Origin: Guadua angustifolia
Lineage: Eukaryota > Streptophyta > Magnoliopsida > Poales > Poaceae
DNA length: 64,000 bases
Direction of reading: 5' to 3'
Assembly: GCA_036346375.1 (NCBI GenBank)
Contig: CM070520.1
Span: 16,503,791 to 16,567,790 of the forward strand
Shown: one piece after another, positions 36,199 to 47,613 of the stretch
Layout of the letters: each line of letters opens with the position of its first letter
Numbering within the stretch: the stretch's first letter is position 1
Position numbers and translations under genes: made by a program
Notes under the pieces: model-generated
The model's database searches: none
What the model was told of the DNA's origin: nothing
What the model saw: only the letters and a program-made list of their open reading frames with translations

Positions 36199-39100
36199 TC
36201 ACCCTTTACTGAAGAACTTCCCTCCTGAACTCTTGTCGCCGGCGGTCCAGTACCGCTTGACGGCGTAGAGCAACTTCTCCGGGATTCGTCCATCAACTTA
36301 TCAGGCAGAAAATGTTGGCCCAGGCACTTTCCGAAGAGAACTCGCACATTGCTCTCTCTCTCTGGAACACACGCACTTGTGAAGATGAACAGAAGAATAC
36401 GAGTTTTTGGCCCGACGGCACAACCTGCCGGCTTTTCTCTTATCTCTTCTTATTTCACCTTAATTCTTAACTAAAATACATGATATATATAGAGGCATAC
36501 AGCCTCCACGACTCAATAACATGCAGGCCACCTCTCCGAATTACTAGCCAACTACCGGACTGATTCATCCACTAATCACGTCACGGCCAGGCTGAAGACT
36601 CGGCCAACATAACAAGGATGCACCCGTCCACCATGCATCACATGCATGTAACAACCCACGTCCTGCTACTTGCCTCCGCGCAGAGTTCGCCCTGACGACT
36701 CGACCACGCGTACCTTGCAGCCACTCGCACCTCAATGATCTTGACTCCTAAGGACTCGACCAGCTCCACATGACGTTGCTTCCTCCATGCGACGCAGCTC
36801 ACAACTGCTTCGGACTTCATACATACACACGCACACATGCGACTAACTCAAAAACTGCGTACATGCATGACACAACTAATGCATGAACCAGCTATCTAAT
36901 GGCTTTGTTACAAGATTAATTCCAACAGAAAACATCATAATTCACAGCATTTAGCAGAGCACTAGTATGATCTAAGCAAGAGGTAGCCTAAGATGGAACA
37001 CATATCGACTCACTTGACCTTGTAGAGGGTAAAGACACCATTGGCATGTATGAGGTCATAGGTTCTTGGGTAAGTGGAGAATGCTTCACCTGAGGAAGAG
37101 GAAGAAATCAAGAAACAAAATTTACGACCTTTGCTTCAAACTTCAGGTCATGGAATGGAAGGCAACAATTTCCATTAAAATTCATACATGAAGAAATCAG
37201 GAATCAGAGTTGCATATCTTTGCCTCGTACTTTAGAAGCTGTTGCCACTTACCAGTCATGGTAGATGCCGATGAGCCCCCTCTCGTAGATGACGAAGAGG
37301 GTGGAGAGCTCGGCGGCCGTCGCCACGACGTTCATGGCCTACGACTTGGCTTCGCCCACGCCGGCGTTCATGTCCATGACGTTCCAGTAACGGTCGGTGT
37401 CGAGCCTTGTAGCCTCGTAGGCCTTGATGTGCTTCTCCCACTGCATGTTCTCCTTCTCGTACGACTCGGCGGTGAAGCCCGGGACGGCGCCGGACGATAT
37501 CTGCGGCGGTACGGCCTTCAGCCTTGCCGGAAACGGCTGCAGCTGGCCTCCGTCGGCCCCGGGGGACGGCGTGATGCACGTCTCCATGCTCTTGTACCTG
37601 TAGCCAACATTTTTCAGTACAATAAAAAAATCAATGGTCAAAATTGATCGTCCAGACGATCCTGACCGTTGAATTTTCAATCGGACGGCGGAAGCTAAGG
37701 GTATAAATGGCATTAATTTATTTTACCAGACGTCCGGATTGGCCGAGTCGCACGTCCGGACCCGCCGGCGGCCTGGCGGGGCATGCCGCCGCGTCGGCCC
37801 GCTTCCTCCAGACGCCGATCTCGTGGATCTCGGTGACCTTCTCCCAGCAGAGCATCTGCGCATACTCCTCGATCCTCTTCTGCTCGCCGGCGAGGTCCGC
37901 CTCCGTGCGCTCCCACGCCTTGTGGTTCACCTTCCAGTTGATCGGCGGGCCGGAGAGCACCCAGTACCCGCCCGGCCGGAGCACACGGTCGATCTCCATC
38001 ATGTACAACCCCGCCTGCAACGCGTGCGTGTGTCAAGATCCGCGCTCACGATCCGAGTGGGTGCATCGGAAGTCGTGTCGTCGCCGGCTGTGCGTGGGTG
38101 GGCTGGGTGGTGTCAGGAACCAAGCTTGTTCAGTTTTAGGAGTTGCGATCAGAAGGTTGAGTCTTCAGAAGTTGGACGGCAAGAATTAGCAGTGAACTCT
38201 TGAGTCAGTGAGATCTTGCGGCTGAGAAGTCATCAAGGAGTAAGAAGATGATCTAGCGGCTGTGGTTGAATTTGCACTTTACTGTTTGTCTTTTAGCTAT
38301 TACCAGTGTCTGTAATTACCTTAAGCACGTGTTTTGTCGGAAACCCTGCAGTATATAAGGGGCTTTCCTTTTGCTTGGGCGATACGAAGAGATTTGGCAG
38401 AAGTTGTTATGCTTTACTTTCCCCAATAGAGTCGCATCTGCATTTCCTATCCATTTTTGTTCTTAGTCTGTTATGTTTCTCTTCAATTTTCTGTTCGAGT
38501 TCTGGTGAATCCTATTCTGTTTTCTTCGGTTCTTGCTGGATCCTGACAGGTGGCTCACCGTTACCGGACCAGGGGATGAGGCAGCGGGACCAGTGCGCCA
38601 TGTCGAAGGAGCGTGGCGGGAAGGGGAGCTTGGCGGAGCCGTGGACGCCGATGAAGGCCGGCACGCCGCGCTCCAGCGCGAACTGATCGTGGGAGTCGCG
38701 GGGCGCGAAGGGCATGGAGATCACGCCCCGGGAGTCCAGGTACGCGCCGAGGCTCGCCACCTGCATGCACGGACGTTGAGGCTGTCAAGATCGATGTGAC
38801 GGTGTGTGAATGGAGGGGGCGCAGGCATTGATGATTTGATGGCTTACGCCGCAGGCGGTGTCGAGGACGGTGCGGACGGAGCCATCGGCGAAGGGGACGA
38901 CGGTGGCGAGCTGGTCGATGCACTTGTCGGCGCCGTGGGGGAACTGGGTGCCACCGCCGGGAAGGCGGAAGACGGCGCCCTCGTACTGGACGCAGTTCTG
39001 GACGGCCTTCTCGACGGTGAGGCTCTTGTACGGCGCGTTGGCGAAGGGCACGTAGTCGCGGCTCCTGGGCCACGGGAACGGCGTCACGTACTCCGGCGGT

Positions 39101-39464
39101 GCCGGGACCAGGCACCGCAGCCGCTCGCCGTCTGGAGGGCAGTACCGCTCCCGGTACACCATGTTCTTGCTCCTGTGTGGTCAGCCATCGCCGCCGCGCA
39201 CGGCTCGAACACCGGTGCCGGCGCAGCCACACTACCACCGGACGCATTGGCATCGCGAGCGTGAGCGGCGGAGGAAACGTCCGCGCAGGCCGTCTGCCGG
39301 GTCACCGCCACAGCGATGATGTCGCCGTTGCCGTAGCCGCTGCGCTGCCGCGCGCCGAGCACGCAGAAGAAGCAGCACAGCCCGACGGCGACCATGCACC
39401 ATGGCACCATGCTCAGCGGGCTCCTCCGCACCTTGTACTCCCTCGAGTTGCCCTTGATCACCAT
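36199..39464 (-). pseudogene. PMT-type (DUF248) putative methyltransferase pseudogene
   Basis: PMT proteins are Golgi type II membrane proteins with a SAM-dependent methyltransferase fold, implicated in pectin methylation. ATG at 39464 begins a short cytosolic part and a membrane anchor (WCMVAVGLCCFFCVLGA). Next come FEPCAAAMADH, then a frame jump to NMVYRERYCPPDGERLRCLV, PYKSLTVEKAVQN, FRLPGGGTQFPHGADK and the SAM motif VLDTACG. Exon 2 reads VASLGAYLDSRGV to CLIPWSGNG; exon 3 (from 38014) LYMMEIDRVLRPGGYWVLSG; exon 4 (37597-37253) MDMNAGVGEAKS, with TAG at 37339-37341, then ELSTLFVIYERGLIGIYHDW; exon 5 (37089-37014) FSTYPRTYDLIHANGVFTLY; the last piece (36285-36199) IPEKLLYAVKRYWTAGDKSS. Lesions are the lost segment after ADH, frame shifts at the start and end of exon 3, the TAG, a 2-nt loss at the exon 4/5 join and absence of the MEDIL...LRPEG exon. 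A solo LTR sits in intron 2. Confidence 0.9.
38111..38548 (+). mobile_element. Solo LTR (438 bp) in an intron of the PMT pseudogene
   Basis: Starts TGTCAGGA and ends TCCTGACA (8-bp inverted termini of the TG...CA type), flanked by an exact 5-bp duplication GGTGG (38106-38110 and 38549-38553). It carries TATATAAGG at 38351-38359 on the plus strand. Size and ends fit a Ty1/copia LTR, though class is inference. The insertion point is directly beside the intron donor (GTGAGC on the minus strand), duplicating GGTGG next to it. No internal retrotransposon sequence is left, as expected after LTR-LTR recombination. Confidence 0.88.
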
Positions 39465-40450
39465 GCATGGCTCGCGCGCCTTCGCCTCTTTCTGGATCAA
39501 ACCCATAAATACACACCAAGAACAAGCAATCAATGGAACAAGAAATTAAACACACAATCTATAAGTGTTAATGACAAAATGCAATGCACAAGTGATCGAT
39601 CGATCAATCGCAGTGGTAGCACGAACCTGAATTATGATCGATATTAAACAAGAAGAGTGTTCTTGCATCTGATTTATCTTGACTAAAAAGGAAGATGTGA
39701 AGGAAGAGGGGAAGGGATATCGAACGTGATTAGTGCTGAAAATGTACAGCAAGTCAGCAAGTAGGAGAAAGAACCGGATCTTGGGAGAGGAGGACCTAAG
39801 AAACGGGAATTAGCTTAGAGAGAGATAGAGAGAGTGAGCTAGTCAGCAACATGCATGCAAGTGCAATTGAAATAAAACTAACCACAAAATAAAAAAAAAT
39901 CCAGTTTTTGATAGTTCTTGATCGATGAGGTTAATTAATTCCAATACTTAATTGAACGTGCTTTAAAGAGCACATATGCGATTTCCTACTTCTACTACTA
40001 TGCTCCGGTCACAACTCACAAATAAGTGTCCTTTTGACATTTAGACGTACTATCTCTGAACCATAACGTTGACAATCTATTTGTATTGTAAATATGTTTA
40101 TCATTCCATTGGATCGATCTAAATATTTATAAACATGTTGCTAGTCAAAGTTAGAAGATTGTACTCATACAAGGACGACACTTATCTCGGATTGTTGAAG
40201 TAAGTATGATCTTTTTTGCCTAATGAATGGTTATTGTCAGATATTCATAATGGTACATTCTATAAGTTCGCAAAGCCAAATGGTTAGCAAAAGAACCTGC
40301 CAGTAACAAGAGTCGCCGGACGATGGAGATGCCATGCTCATCCATAGGAAAGACATGAACACGATGGGCTCCTTAGTCCTATAAGTAGCAATAACATTTT
40401 GAGCTCTCGATTGAATAAGGACTAACATCTTTTAAAAAATGACAGATACA
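39465..40450. other. Upstream flank of the PMT pseudogene
   Basis: Former promoter/leader region with GA-rich microsatellite at 39818-39836. A Stowaway-like relic lies at about 40000-40200 (CTCCGGTCACAA, AATAAGTGTCC, with an inverted GGACGACACTTATC partner). No genes seen. Confidence 0.4.
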
Positions 40451-40458
40451 TTCAATTA

Positions 40459-41300
40459 CCACTCCTCCACACGATACATTGGGAGCTACGCACACGGGAG
40501 TTACGTAAGGAGTTCATACAGCAGATGGCCTTTTTAGTTACTCACAGCCACTCACGCACTCTTGTTATTTCCCTTTTTGCAGCTACCAGAATCTTCTAGA
40601 AGAACTGCACCGGCTATTGGAGTGCTAGTTTCAGCTTGCTGGATGCCTTGGTTATTTCAGCTTCCACCAACATCTCACTCATCTCTGTTTCTTCAGTGCT
40701 CTCTGCCATTGTTTCAAGCTCATACTCGACCCCAATACAAACCAAAAAGAAATCTAAAATGAATTCATCCGAAAATTTCTTTTGGAGCTGTTTACGAATA
40801 GAGATTTGTAGTTCCTGTCTTGTAGTCTCTTTCGGCTTAGCTAGTATGTGTAACTCAGATGCATATACTATGTTACTACTCATATATAGCCTGTCCATTT
40901 GCCCAAGTACATCTTGGCCTCATGGGATTGGCGCGTGTTTAGTCTCAAAATCATGTGTTGTGTGCTAATTAGTTTCCATCACATCACCAGGAAGGCATGC
41001 ATGCGTTTATTAGCTACCGAGATGCATGCAGCAATATCACAAATTTTAATCGCTCGCACTTTCGATACAAATCTTCTTTTTTGCCAGAACAGGAGAGGTG
41101 TGTATCTTTATGTTGAAATAAAGTGAAGTTCAGATTACTGTCTCTGTTCCTTTTTCCGAGAACACGCAAGTTGTACGATCACGATTCTTCATATTTCACA
41201 ACAATCGGTTGAAATTTGTACATCCTGGTCACCTACTAATTTTGCCAATCTTTTTTATTTTTTGAAACGGGATTTACTTATGCTTTTGTACATGTTGCTC
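40459..41300 (-). repeat. Degenerate unit, copy A of a paralogous pair
   Basis: It aligns almost throughout with 42936-43719 plus 48155-48222, at roughly nine of ten bases by eye. On the minus strand both copies have an open frame (here 40898-40614) ending alike (TEETEMSEMLVEAE). A TATATA box lies upstream at about 40884. I do not recognise a protein family. It may be the first exon and promoter of a decayed tandem gene family; related pieces occur at 50.3, 52.3, 54.0, 54.9 and 62.6 kb. Confidence 0.65.
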
Positions 41301-41309
41301 CTGGTTGCA

Positions 41310-42406
41310 CTGGTACGCGGTTTCCTTCTGTCACAAGTGTCTTGACTGGAGTAGTGCCCAAGTTGAAGTGAACTGGCGTAACTCCTCCTTTCTTCGAACA
41401 CTTGTTGGCAAAATGTCCGAGGTCATTGCAAGAGTAGCATCGCTTGACAGCGGACTGTTAACTCCCTACTGGTGCATTGCCCCTTTGCGCTGGTGTCTGA
41501 AAATTCTGGTTGGTGGGGCGAGGTGCCGGCGTTGATGCCTTGTTGGTTAACTGCAACTGAATCCTAACAAATTACTGGGGAGATATCCTCAATCCGAACT
41601 TATTTGGCCACTCCGCTTGACTAGCCATTCTGCACTTGCGATCCTAACCTAGCTCTTTGCGCTTGTCCTCTAGGATCAAGGTCTTGTTCACCAATTCTTG
41701 AAAGTCAGGCAAATTGTGGGTGATCAATCCCACTTGCAGTCCAGAGTTTAGCCCTTTCAGAAAGTGAGACCGCCTGACCTTATCTGTAGCCACATCCTCA
41801 GGAGCATAGCGTGCTAACTGAGTAAACTTATTCAAGTAATCCGCCATTGATTGACCTCCTTGCTTTAGCGCCCTAAACTCTTCCTTCTTTAGGTCCATCA
41901 TTCCTTCAGGCACATGGTATTGATGGAAGGTAGTCGAGAACTCTTTCCAGTGATCTCTGCGGGGCTTCATGCAAGGCACAATAGTTCTCCCACCATTCCG
42001 TGACAGTTCCTTCTAGCTGATGAGAGGCATACAGTACCTTCTCATTACCCTCACACTGAGTGATGTGCAGCTTCCTCTCAATGGTTCTCAGCTAGTCATC
42101 GGCTTCCAATGGATTGACATTGCCTGAAAATGTCGGTGGGTGGGTCCTCATGAAGTCTAACAACGTGGAATAGGACGCGGCCCATTGCTGCCATGCTGAG
42201 TATTGTTGTTGACTGCAGCTTAACTCGTCACATTCTGCATTTGCTGCATCATGGTCTGCATGAGTTGAGTCTGCGCTGCAAGGAAAGCTCCCAAGTTCTG
42301 CATGTCCACTAGCGGTGCTGGCTGCGGTGGTACTCCGTCATTGGGGTTGTCACTTGGGCGCATCCCACTTCCTGAAGCTCCGTTGTTTCCACGAGTGTTC
42401 ACCATC
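41310..42406 (-). pseudogene. Ty3/gypsy gag fragment between the paired units
   Basis: The minus-strand start MVNTRGNNGASGSG (near 42401) leads into Q/M-rich sequence. The capsid domain follows at 41979-41644 (WKEFSTTFHQYHVPEGMMDL, MADYLNKFTQLARYAPED). A full CCHC zinc knuckle is encoded at 41439-41398 (CYSCNDLGHFANKC). Stops and frame changes lie between the start and the capsid part. No protease or pol follows; the element is cut off at about 41310 where unit A begins. Confidence 0.85.
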
Positions 42407-42459
42407 TGCTGATTGCTTCTTGGGTTAGAAAAGGTAGATGCAACATAGATGAGATGCAA

Positions 42460-42935
42460 GAATTTCTAAGATGGGGGAAGCAGGTTAAACCCAAACTTAA
42501 ACAACTTTATTAATTACACTTGGTATGGTTGCTTACAAAAGCCTATGGGCTATGCAACATATACTGCACACCCAGCAAACAATAAGAACCAAACTAAGCA
42601 CACAATCTTAACGATTATCACAAAGGTAAAACTATCTTATTGACGCGACTCAACACTTGAGTCTCAACCTATTACTAAGACTCTCACTCATCCAGCCACT
42701 CTGGCTGAGGCTGATCCGGTGCATACACCGGTGGGTGGGCTAGTATGGGAGCAAACTGGTCCTGATGCCCTGCAGCTGTACGCTCCATCACCTCCTGCAC
42801 TTCTGGCTCAAACTCAACCTCCTTTTGGTCTTTCTCTTTCTCCTCAACGTCTAACGGTGCTAAACAATAAAACTCACAAATTACAATAAAACAATAATAA
42901 CCAATATTAAAGAGCAAATTTTAGGTTGTTACGCC
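42460..42935 (-). mobile_element. Probable 5' leader or LTR remnant of the same gypsy fragment
   Basis: Directly upstream of the gag start on the minus strand. It contains a TTAATAAAG-type signal near 42506-42515 and ends at unit B. A short open frame (42917-42684, ending PDQPQPEWLDE) is unassigned. A complete LTR cannot be delimited. Confidence 0.4.
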
Positions 42936-43719
42936 ACTCCTCCACACGATACATTGAGAGCTACGCACACGGGATCTGCGCAACAAGTTCATACAGCAGG
43001 TGGCCTTTTTAGTTATTCACAGTCACTCACTCTTTTTATTTCCCTTTTTGCAGCTACCAGAATCTTGTGGAAGAACTGCACCGGCTATTGGAGTGCTAGT
43101 TTCAGCTTGCTGGATGCCTTGGTCATTTCAGCTTCCACCAACATCTCACTCATCTCTGTTTCTTCAGTGCTCCCTGCCATTGTTTCAAGCTCACACTCGG
43201 CCCCCATGCAGACCAAAAAGAAATCTAAATTGAATTCATCCGAAAATTTCTTTCGGAGCTGTTTACGAATAGAGATTTGTGGTTCCTCTCTTGTAGTCTC
43301 TTTCGGGTTAGCTAGTATGTGTAACTCTCTGTGCTGTACCTCGTGTATGGTCAGATGCATACTATGTACTACTCATATATAGCCTGTCCATTTGCCCAAG
43401 TACATCATGGCCTCATGGGTTTGGCGTGTGTTTAGTCTCAAAATCATGTGTTGTGTGCTAAGTAGTTTCTATCACATCACCAGGAAGGCATGCGTTTATT
43501 AGCCATCGAGATGCATGCAGCAATATCACAAATTTTAGTCGCTTGCACTTTCGATACAAATCTTCTTTTTTGCCAGAACAGGAGAGGTGTGTATCTTTAT
43601 GTTAAGATAAAGTGAAGTTCAGATTACTGTCTCTGTTCCTTTTTCCGAGAACACGCAAATTGTACGATCACGACTCTTCACAGTTCACAACAGTCGGTTG
43701 AAATTTGTACATCCTGGCT
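42936..43719 (-). repeat. Degenerate unit, copy B, interrupted by the hAT element
   Basis: Paralogue of 40459-41300. Copy B continues on the far side of the hAT transposon (48155-48222) where TTTGCCAATC and TTTACTTATGCTGTTGTACA match 41245-41295 in copy A. The open frame at 43360-43085 (minus) parallels the one in copy A. Confidence 0.65.
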
Positions 43720-44880
43720 TAGGGGTGAAAACGGAACGGAAATTTTCCGACCGTTCCGAACGAAAACGGAAACGGAAGCTCATTTTCGGAAACGGAAACG
43801 GAATTTTTCGCACGGAACGAAACGGAATTTTTTTTCGAAACGGAAACGGAAACGGAGAGCTAATTCGACGGAACGAAACGAACGGAAATTCCGTGTAATT
43901 CAAACCGAATTTCCGGCCCCAACCCATCTAGCGCCAAACTTGAAACCCTAGTCAGGCGGTGCCTCCTCACTTCCTCGGCCCAGGCATTTTCACGAGCCCC
44001 CTCCCACCTCCTCAGGCGGCGGCGCCCACCGCAGCTTCTCCGCCTCCGCCTCCCTGCGCCCGCCGCAAGCTTCACCGCAGCTCCCGCCTCCGCCTCCCTG
44101 CGCGCGGCGGCTTCTAACCGCAGTCTCCGCCTCCGCCTCCCTGCGCCATGCCACCTTTGCCCCACCGCCCTGCTCCGCCCGCGACCGCTTCTACAAGCAG
44201 TTCTGCTCCGCCTCGGCCTCGATCGGCTTCATCATACCGCTTACGGCCATGACGGCTTCATCACCGCTTCCGCGCCGCATGATCGGCTTCATCACATGCC
44301 GCGCCTACCCTGGCGCACGGGCTTCATCACTACCGCCGCCTGCGACCGGCTTCCCCACCCCATCGCTACTGTCTTCAAGCATTTCAAGGGGTTGTTTGTC
44401 ATTTCTGAATTCTGAGCACCAAAACTGAATTGGATTTCTGAGCAAATCTAGCCATTGTTTGTCATTTGACATAGATGATCATTAGCTGATTTACGTGGTA
44501 GTAAAGAAAAAAGAGTTGCTGATATACTGTAGGTTTCAGTCCCAGAGAGAGCATTGCTGATGACTGATGCTGCAGAGTTGGATGCGTCGGAATCAGCTTT
44601 GATTCTTGTGGCTTTCGCATATCCTGTTCTGCAATAGGAGGCCACGAATGTGCATGCGATACAATTGTTGCTGGAATCACATTACATTCTGTGTTGTCCA
44701 TAGATTTGTAATGTGTTAGATGCTTGGTTACTACAGATTCATCTGGTTTATGCTTGTATCAGTTATTCAGTTGCATGCCTTGTCCGGATAAATGCTCCAT
44801 TCCATCTGAGATGAACACCATCGTTAGCTAAACGTGATGCACCGGAGAACTTGATTGTCTTGTTCCCATAAGCATGTTTA

Positions 44881-44886
<6 letters not shown>

Positions 44887-44917
<31 letters not shown>
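44887..44917. repeat. TA microsatellite
   Basis: About fifteen uninterrupted TA dinucleotides inside the hAT leader intron. Confidence 0.95.
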
Positions 44918-44920
<3 letters not shown>

Positions 44921-45367
44921 TTTGACAATGCTGAGTGATTATATATAATGTTTCTTTTGAGTATTTGACAACACTGATTGATCATATATAGCATTTCTTT
45001 TGAGTATGTGACAATATGGATCGACTCTATATAATGCTTCTGTGTTGTGCTTTTACATTATAGCTGGAAGCTTCATGTAATTTTGAGTATTCATGCTTTT
45101 ACATTATAGCTGGAACCTCCATTAGTCCATTTTCTTGTCTGTATTCTGACTGAGCCACCTTTTTTTGTGCTAGTTCTGTTGTCAGTCTATAACTAGAAGA
45201 TCTTTGGCAGTGCTATACATCTTTGGCAGCCATGGACAATGCTGCAAGTATGAGCAGCGAAGGCAAGTGCAAGCGACATCCTCGCTTTGCGTGAGTCACC
45301 ACTTCATTCTTGAGCCTCCGGTGCTACTCCACATCCAAATGTTGCAGCTGCTACTCCAAGTGCAAGT

Positions 45368-47613
45368 GTGGATTTAACTGATGAAACTGAGTGCAAGCCA
45401 CCTCCTGGAAAGAAAGCTAAGAAAACCACCTCTGATGTGTGGGTGCACTTCACCAAGTATGAGGTTAATTCGAAAGATGACAAGGGCAACAATGTTGTAC
45501 AGCTATGGGCTAAGTGCAACAAGACCGGATGTTGCTACAAAGGTCGGTGTGAGAGCAGTAGAGGAACATCGGGTTTCAAAAGTCACTTGAAACACAAGCA
45601 TTTTATCTTGACCGGGCAGCAAACAATCAACTTGAAGAAGAGTGAGGGCGATTTAAACACAAGCATCTATTGAGACTTATAGGTATGATGAGGCGGTCAG
45701 TTTGAAGAAATTTTACCTCGCAATTATCATGCATGAATATTCCTTTAATATTGTTGAGCATGAGTACTTTGTGGACTTTATCAAGTGTTTGCGTCCTACT
45801 TTTCCAATTAAAAGTCGCATTACCGTGAGGAAAGATATATTGAATATGTTTGTGGAGGAAAAGAAAAAACTGTATGAGTACTTTAAAACACTTGAATGTC
45901 GCTTTAGTACAACCATGGATATGTGGACATCTAATCAAAACAAAGGCTACATGTGCATCACAGTACATTGGATAGATGACAGTTGGTGTATGCAAAAAAG
46001 GATTATCAAGTTCATGCATGTAGAAGGACATCATTCAGGAAAAAATTTGTGCTTAGCTTTTTATGATAGTATAGTGGATTGGAATCTTGATAGGAGATTG
46101 CTTGCACTTACTTTGGACAATGCTTCAGCAAATGATAAATGTGTTCAGGGGATAGTAAGTAAACTCAATAAGATATCTCCATTAATCTGCGATGGCATCT
46201 TTTTCCATGTGAGATGTTTGAATCATATTTTGAACTTGGTTGCCCAAGATGGTTTAAAAACGATTGCACCAGCCATTGCAAATATTAGAAATACAGTTGC
46301 AATTGTGAAGAACTCTCCACTGCAATATGAAGAGTTTAAGAAATGTGCTTCAGAGTGTGACTTAGATGTGACAAGGGGTCTCTCTTTGGATGTTCCTACA
46401 AGATGGAACTCCACATATCTTATGCTAAAGAGTGCAATTTACTATAAAGATGCTTTTGGTAGGCTTTTTCTTCGGAATTCAAGTAAATATAAGAAATGTG
46501 CTCCAACTTCCGGTAATTGGGCTATGGCAACATCGATATCTGCATGCTTGAAGCTTTTTTATGATGCTACTGAGCTGTTCTCTGGCACTAAATATCCAAC
46601 TGCGAATCTATTTTTTAGAAAGTTTTGTCAAATTAAGATTGCAATTGCAGAATGGTGTTGCAGCTTTGACCCAAGAATTACAACTATGGCACATTCGATG
46701 AGAATTAAATATGATAAGTATTGGGAAAAATCCAACATGGCACTTGTCAGTAGCATGCTTCTTTGATCCTAGATACAAGAGAAATGTAGTGGAATATTAT
46801 GCACCAAAGATTTACCTGCCACTTCTATGCAAGAGATTGATAATTTTACTAAAGTTGTTTATGAGTTGTTCCAAGTTTATGTCTCTACTTCAAAGAAGAT
46901 AGTCCGTAGTGCTACAAATGTGCACCAAGTGGGTTCTCAACTTGATATTGATGAGGATGATGATCTTGACAAGTTCTTGCATAGCATCAGTCAATCAGAT
47001 CATGTTACAAAAAATGAGTTGGAAATGTACTTGGAGCAACCTTTAGCATCTATAAAAGACAAGAATTTCGATGTCTTATCATGGTGGAAGGTTAAGCAAG
47101 TTGAGTTCCCTATTCTCTCCAAGCTTGCTCGTGATGTGCTATCTATTCAAGTATCGACGGTTGCTTCAGAATCCGCATTCAGTGCCGGTGGACGGGTTGT
47201 TGACCCATTTCGCAGCCGTCTAGATCCTGAGATTGTGCAAGCTTTAATTTGTATTAAAGATTGGACTGCAGCATCAAAAGGTAACATTTTAGTTTACATC
47301 AATAGTTTGTTCATCATGTGAAAATATTTAAGTCTAATCAGGTTTTACTAATCATTCAGGTGGTACCATTGCATCTATCATGACCGAGATGGATGTGGAT
47401 ATCCTTGAAAGACATTTTGCAAGCTCCATAGAAACGGTTTGCCTTTTCTTATCTAACTTTGAAACCATATTGTGCAAATCAAGTAAAATTTCAGTTTAGT
47501 GTGCTTCTATTTGTCTTCTCAAGATGATTAATGTTGTTTCATGCTTGCCTTTGTAGTTGGATGAGCAAGAGGATGTCGATGGTGCTGATATGGAGGAAAA
47601 CATGATGGACTGA
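45368..47613 (+). pseudogene. hAT (Ac-type) transposase, frameshifted
   Basis: The transposase binds the element ends and cuts and re-inserts it. A BED-type zinc finger lies at about 45437-45600 (WVHFTKYEV; KCNKTGCC; HLKHKH). The RNase H-like hAT core has FSTTMDMWTS, LTLDNASAND, FFHVRCLNHILNLV and VPTRWNSTYLML. The C-terminal dimerisation domain reads LSWWKVKQVEFPILSKLARD and STVASESAFSAGGRVVDPF (47070-47215). Splicing of 47280 to 47360 and 47436 to 47557 adds a tail ending EEENMMD-like acidic residues and stop 47611-47613. Lesions are a frame change near 45670 (after the BED finger), one near 46748 (before ACFFDPRYK) and one near 46820 (before QEIDNFTKVVYELF). Otherwise long and well conserved, so decay looks recent. 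An upstream ATG at 45232 starts only a short stop-terminated frame. Confidence 0.92.

Noticed and set aside
37210..38203. Open frames on the plus strand opposite the PMT exons
   Set aside because: GC-rich antisense shadows of the minus-strand methyltransferase exons; no domain or independent start context. The same holds for plus-strand frames at 38533-39647.
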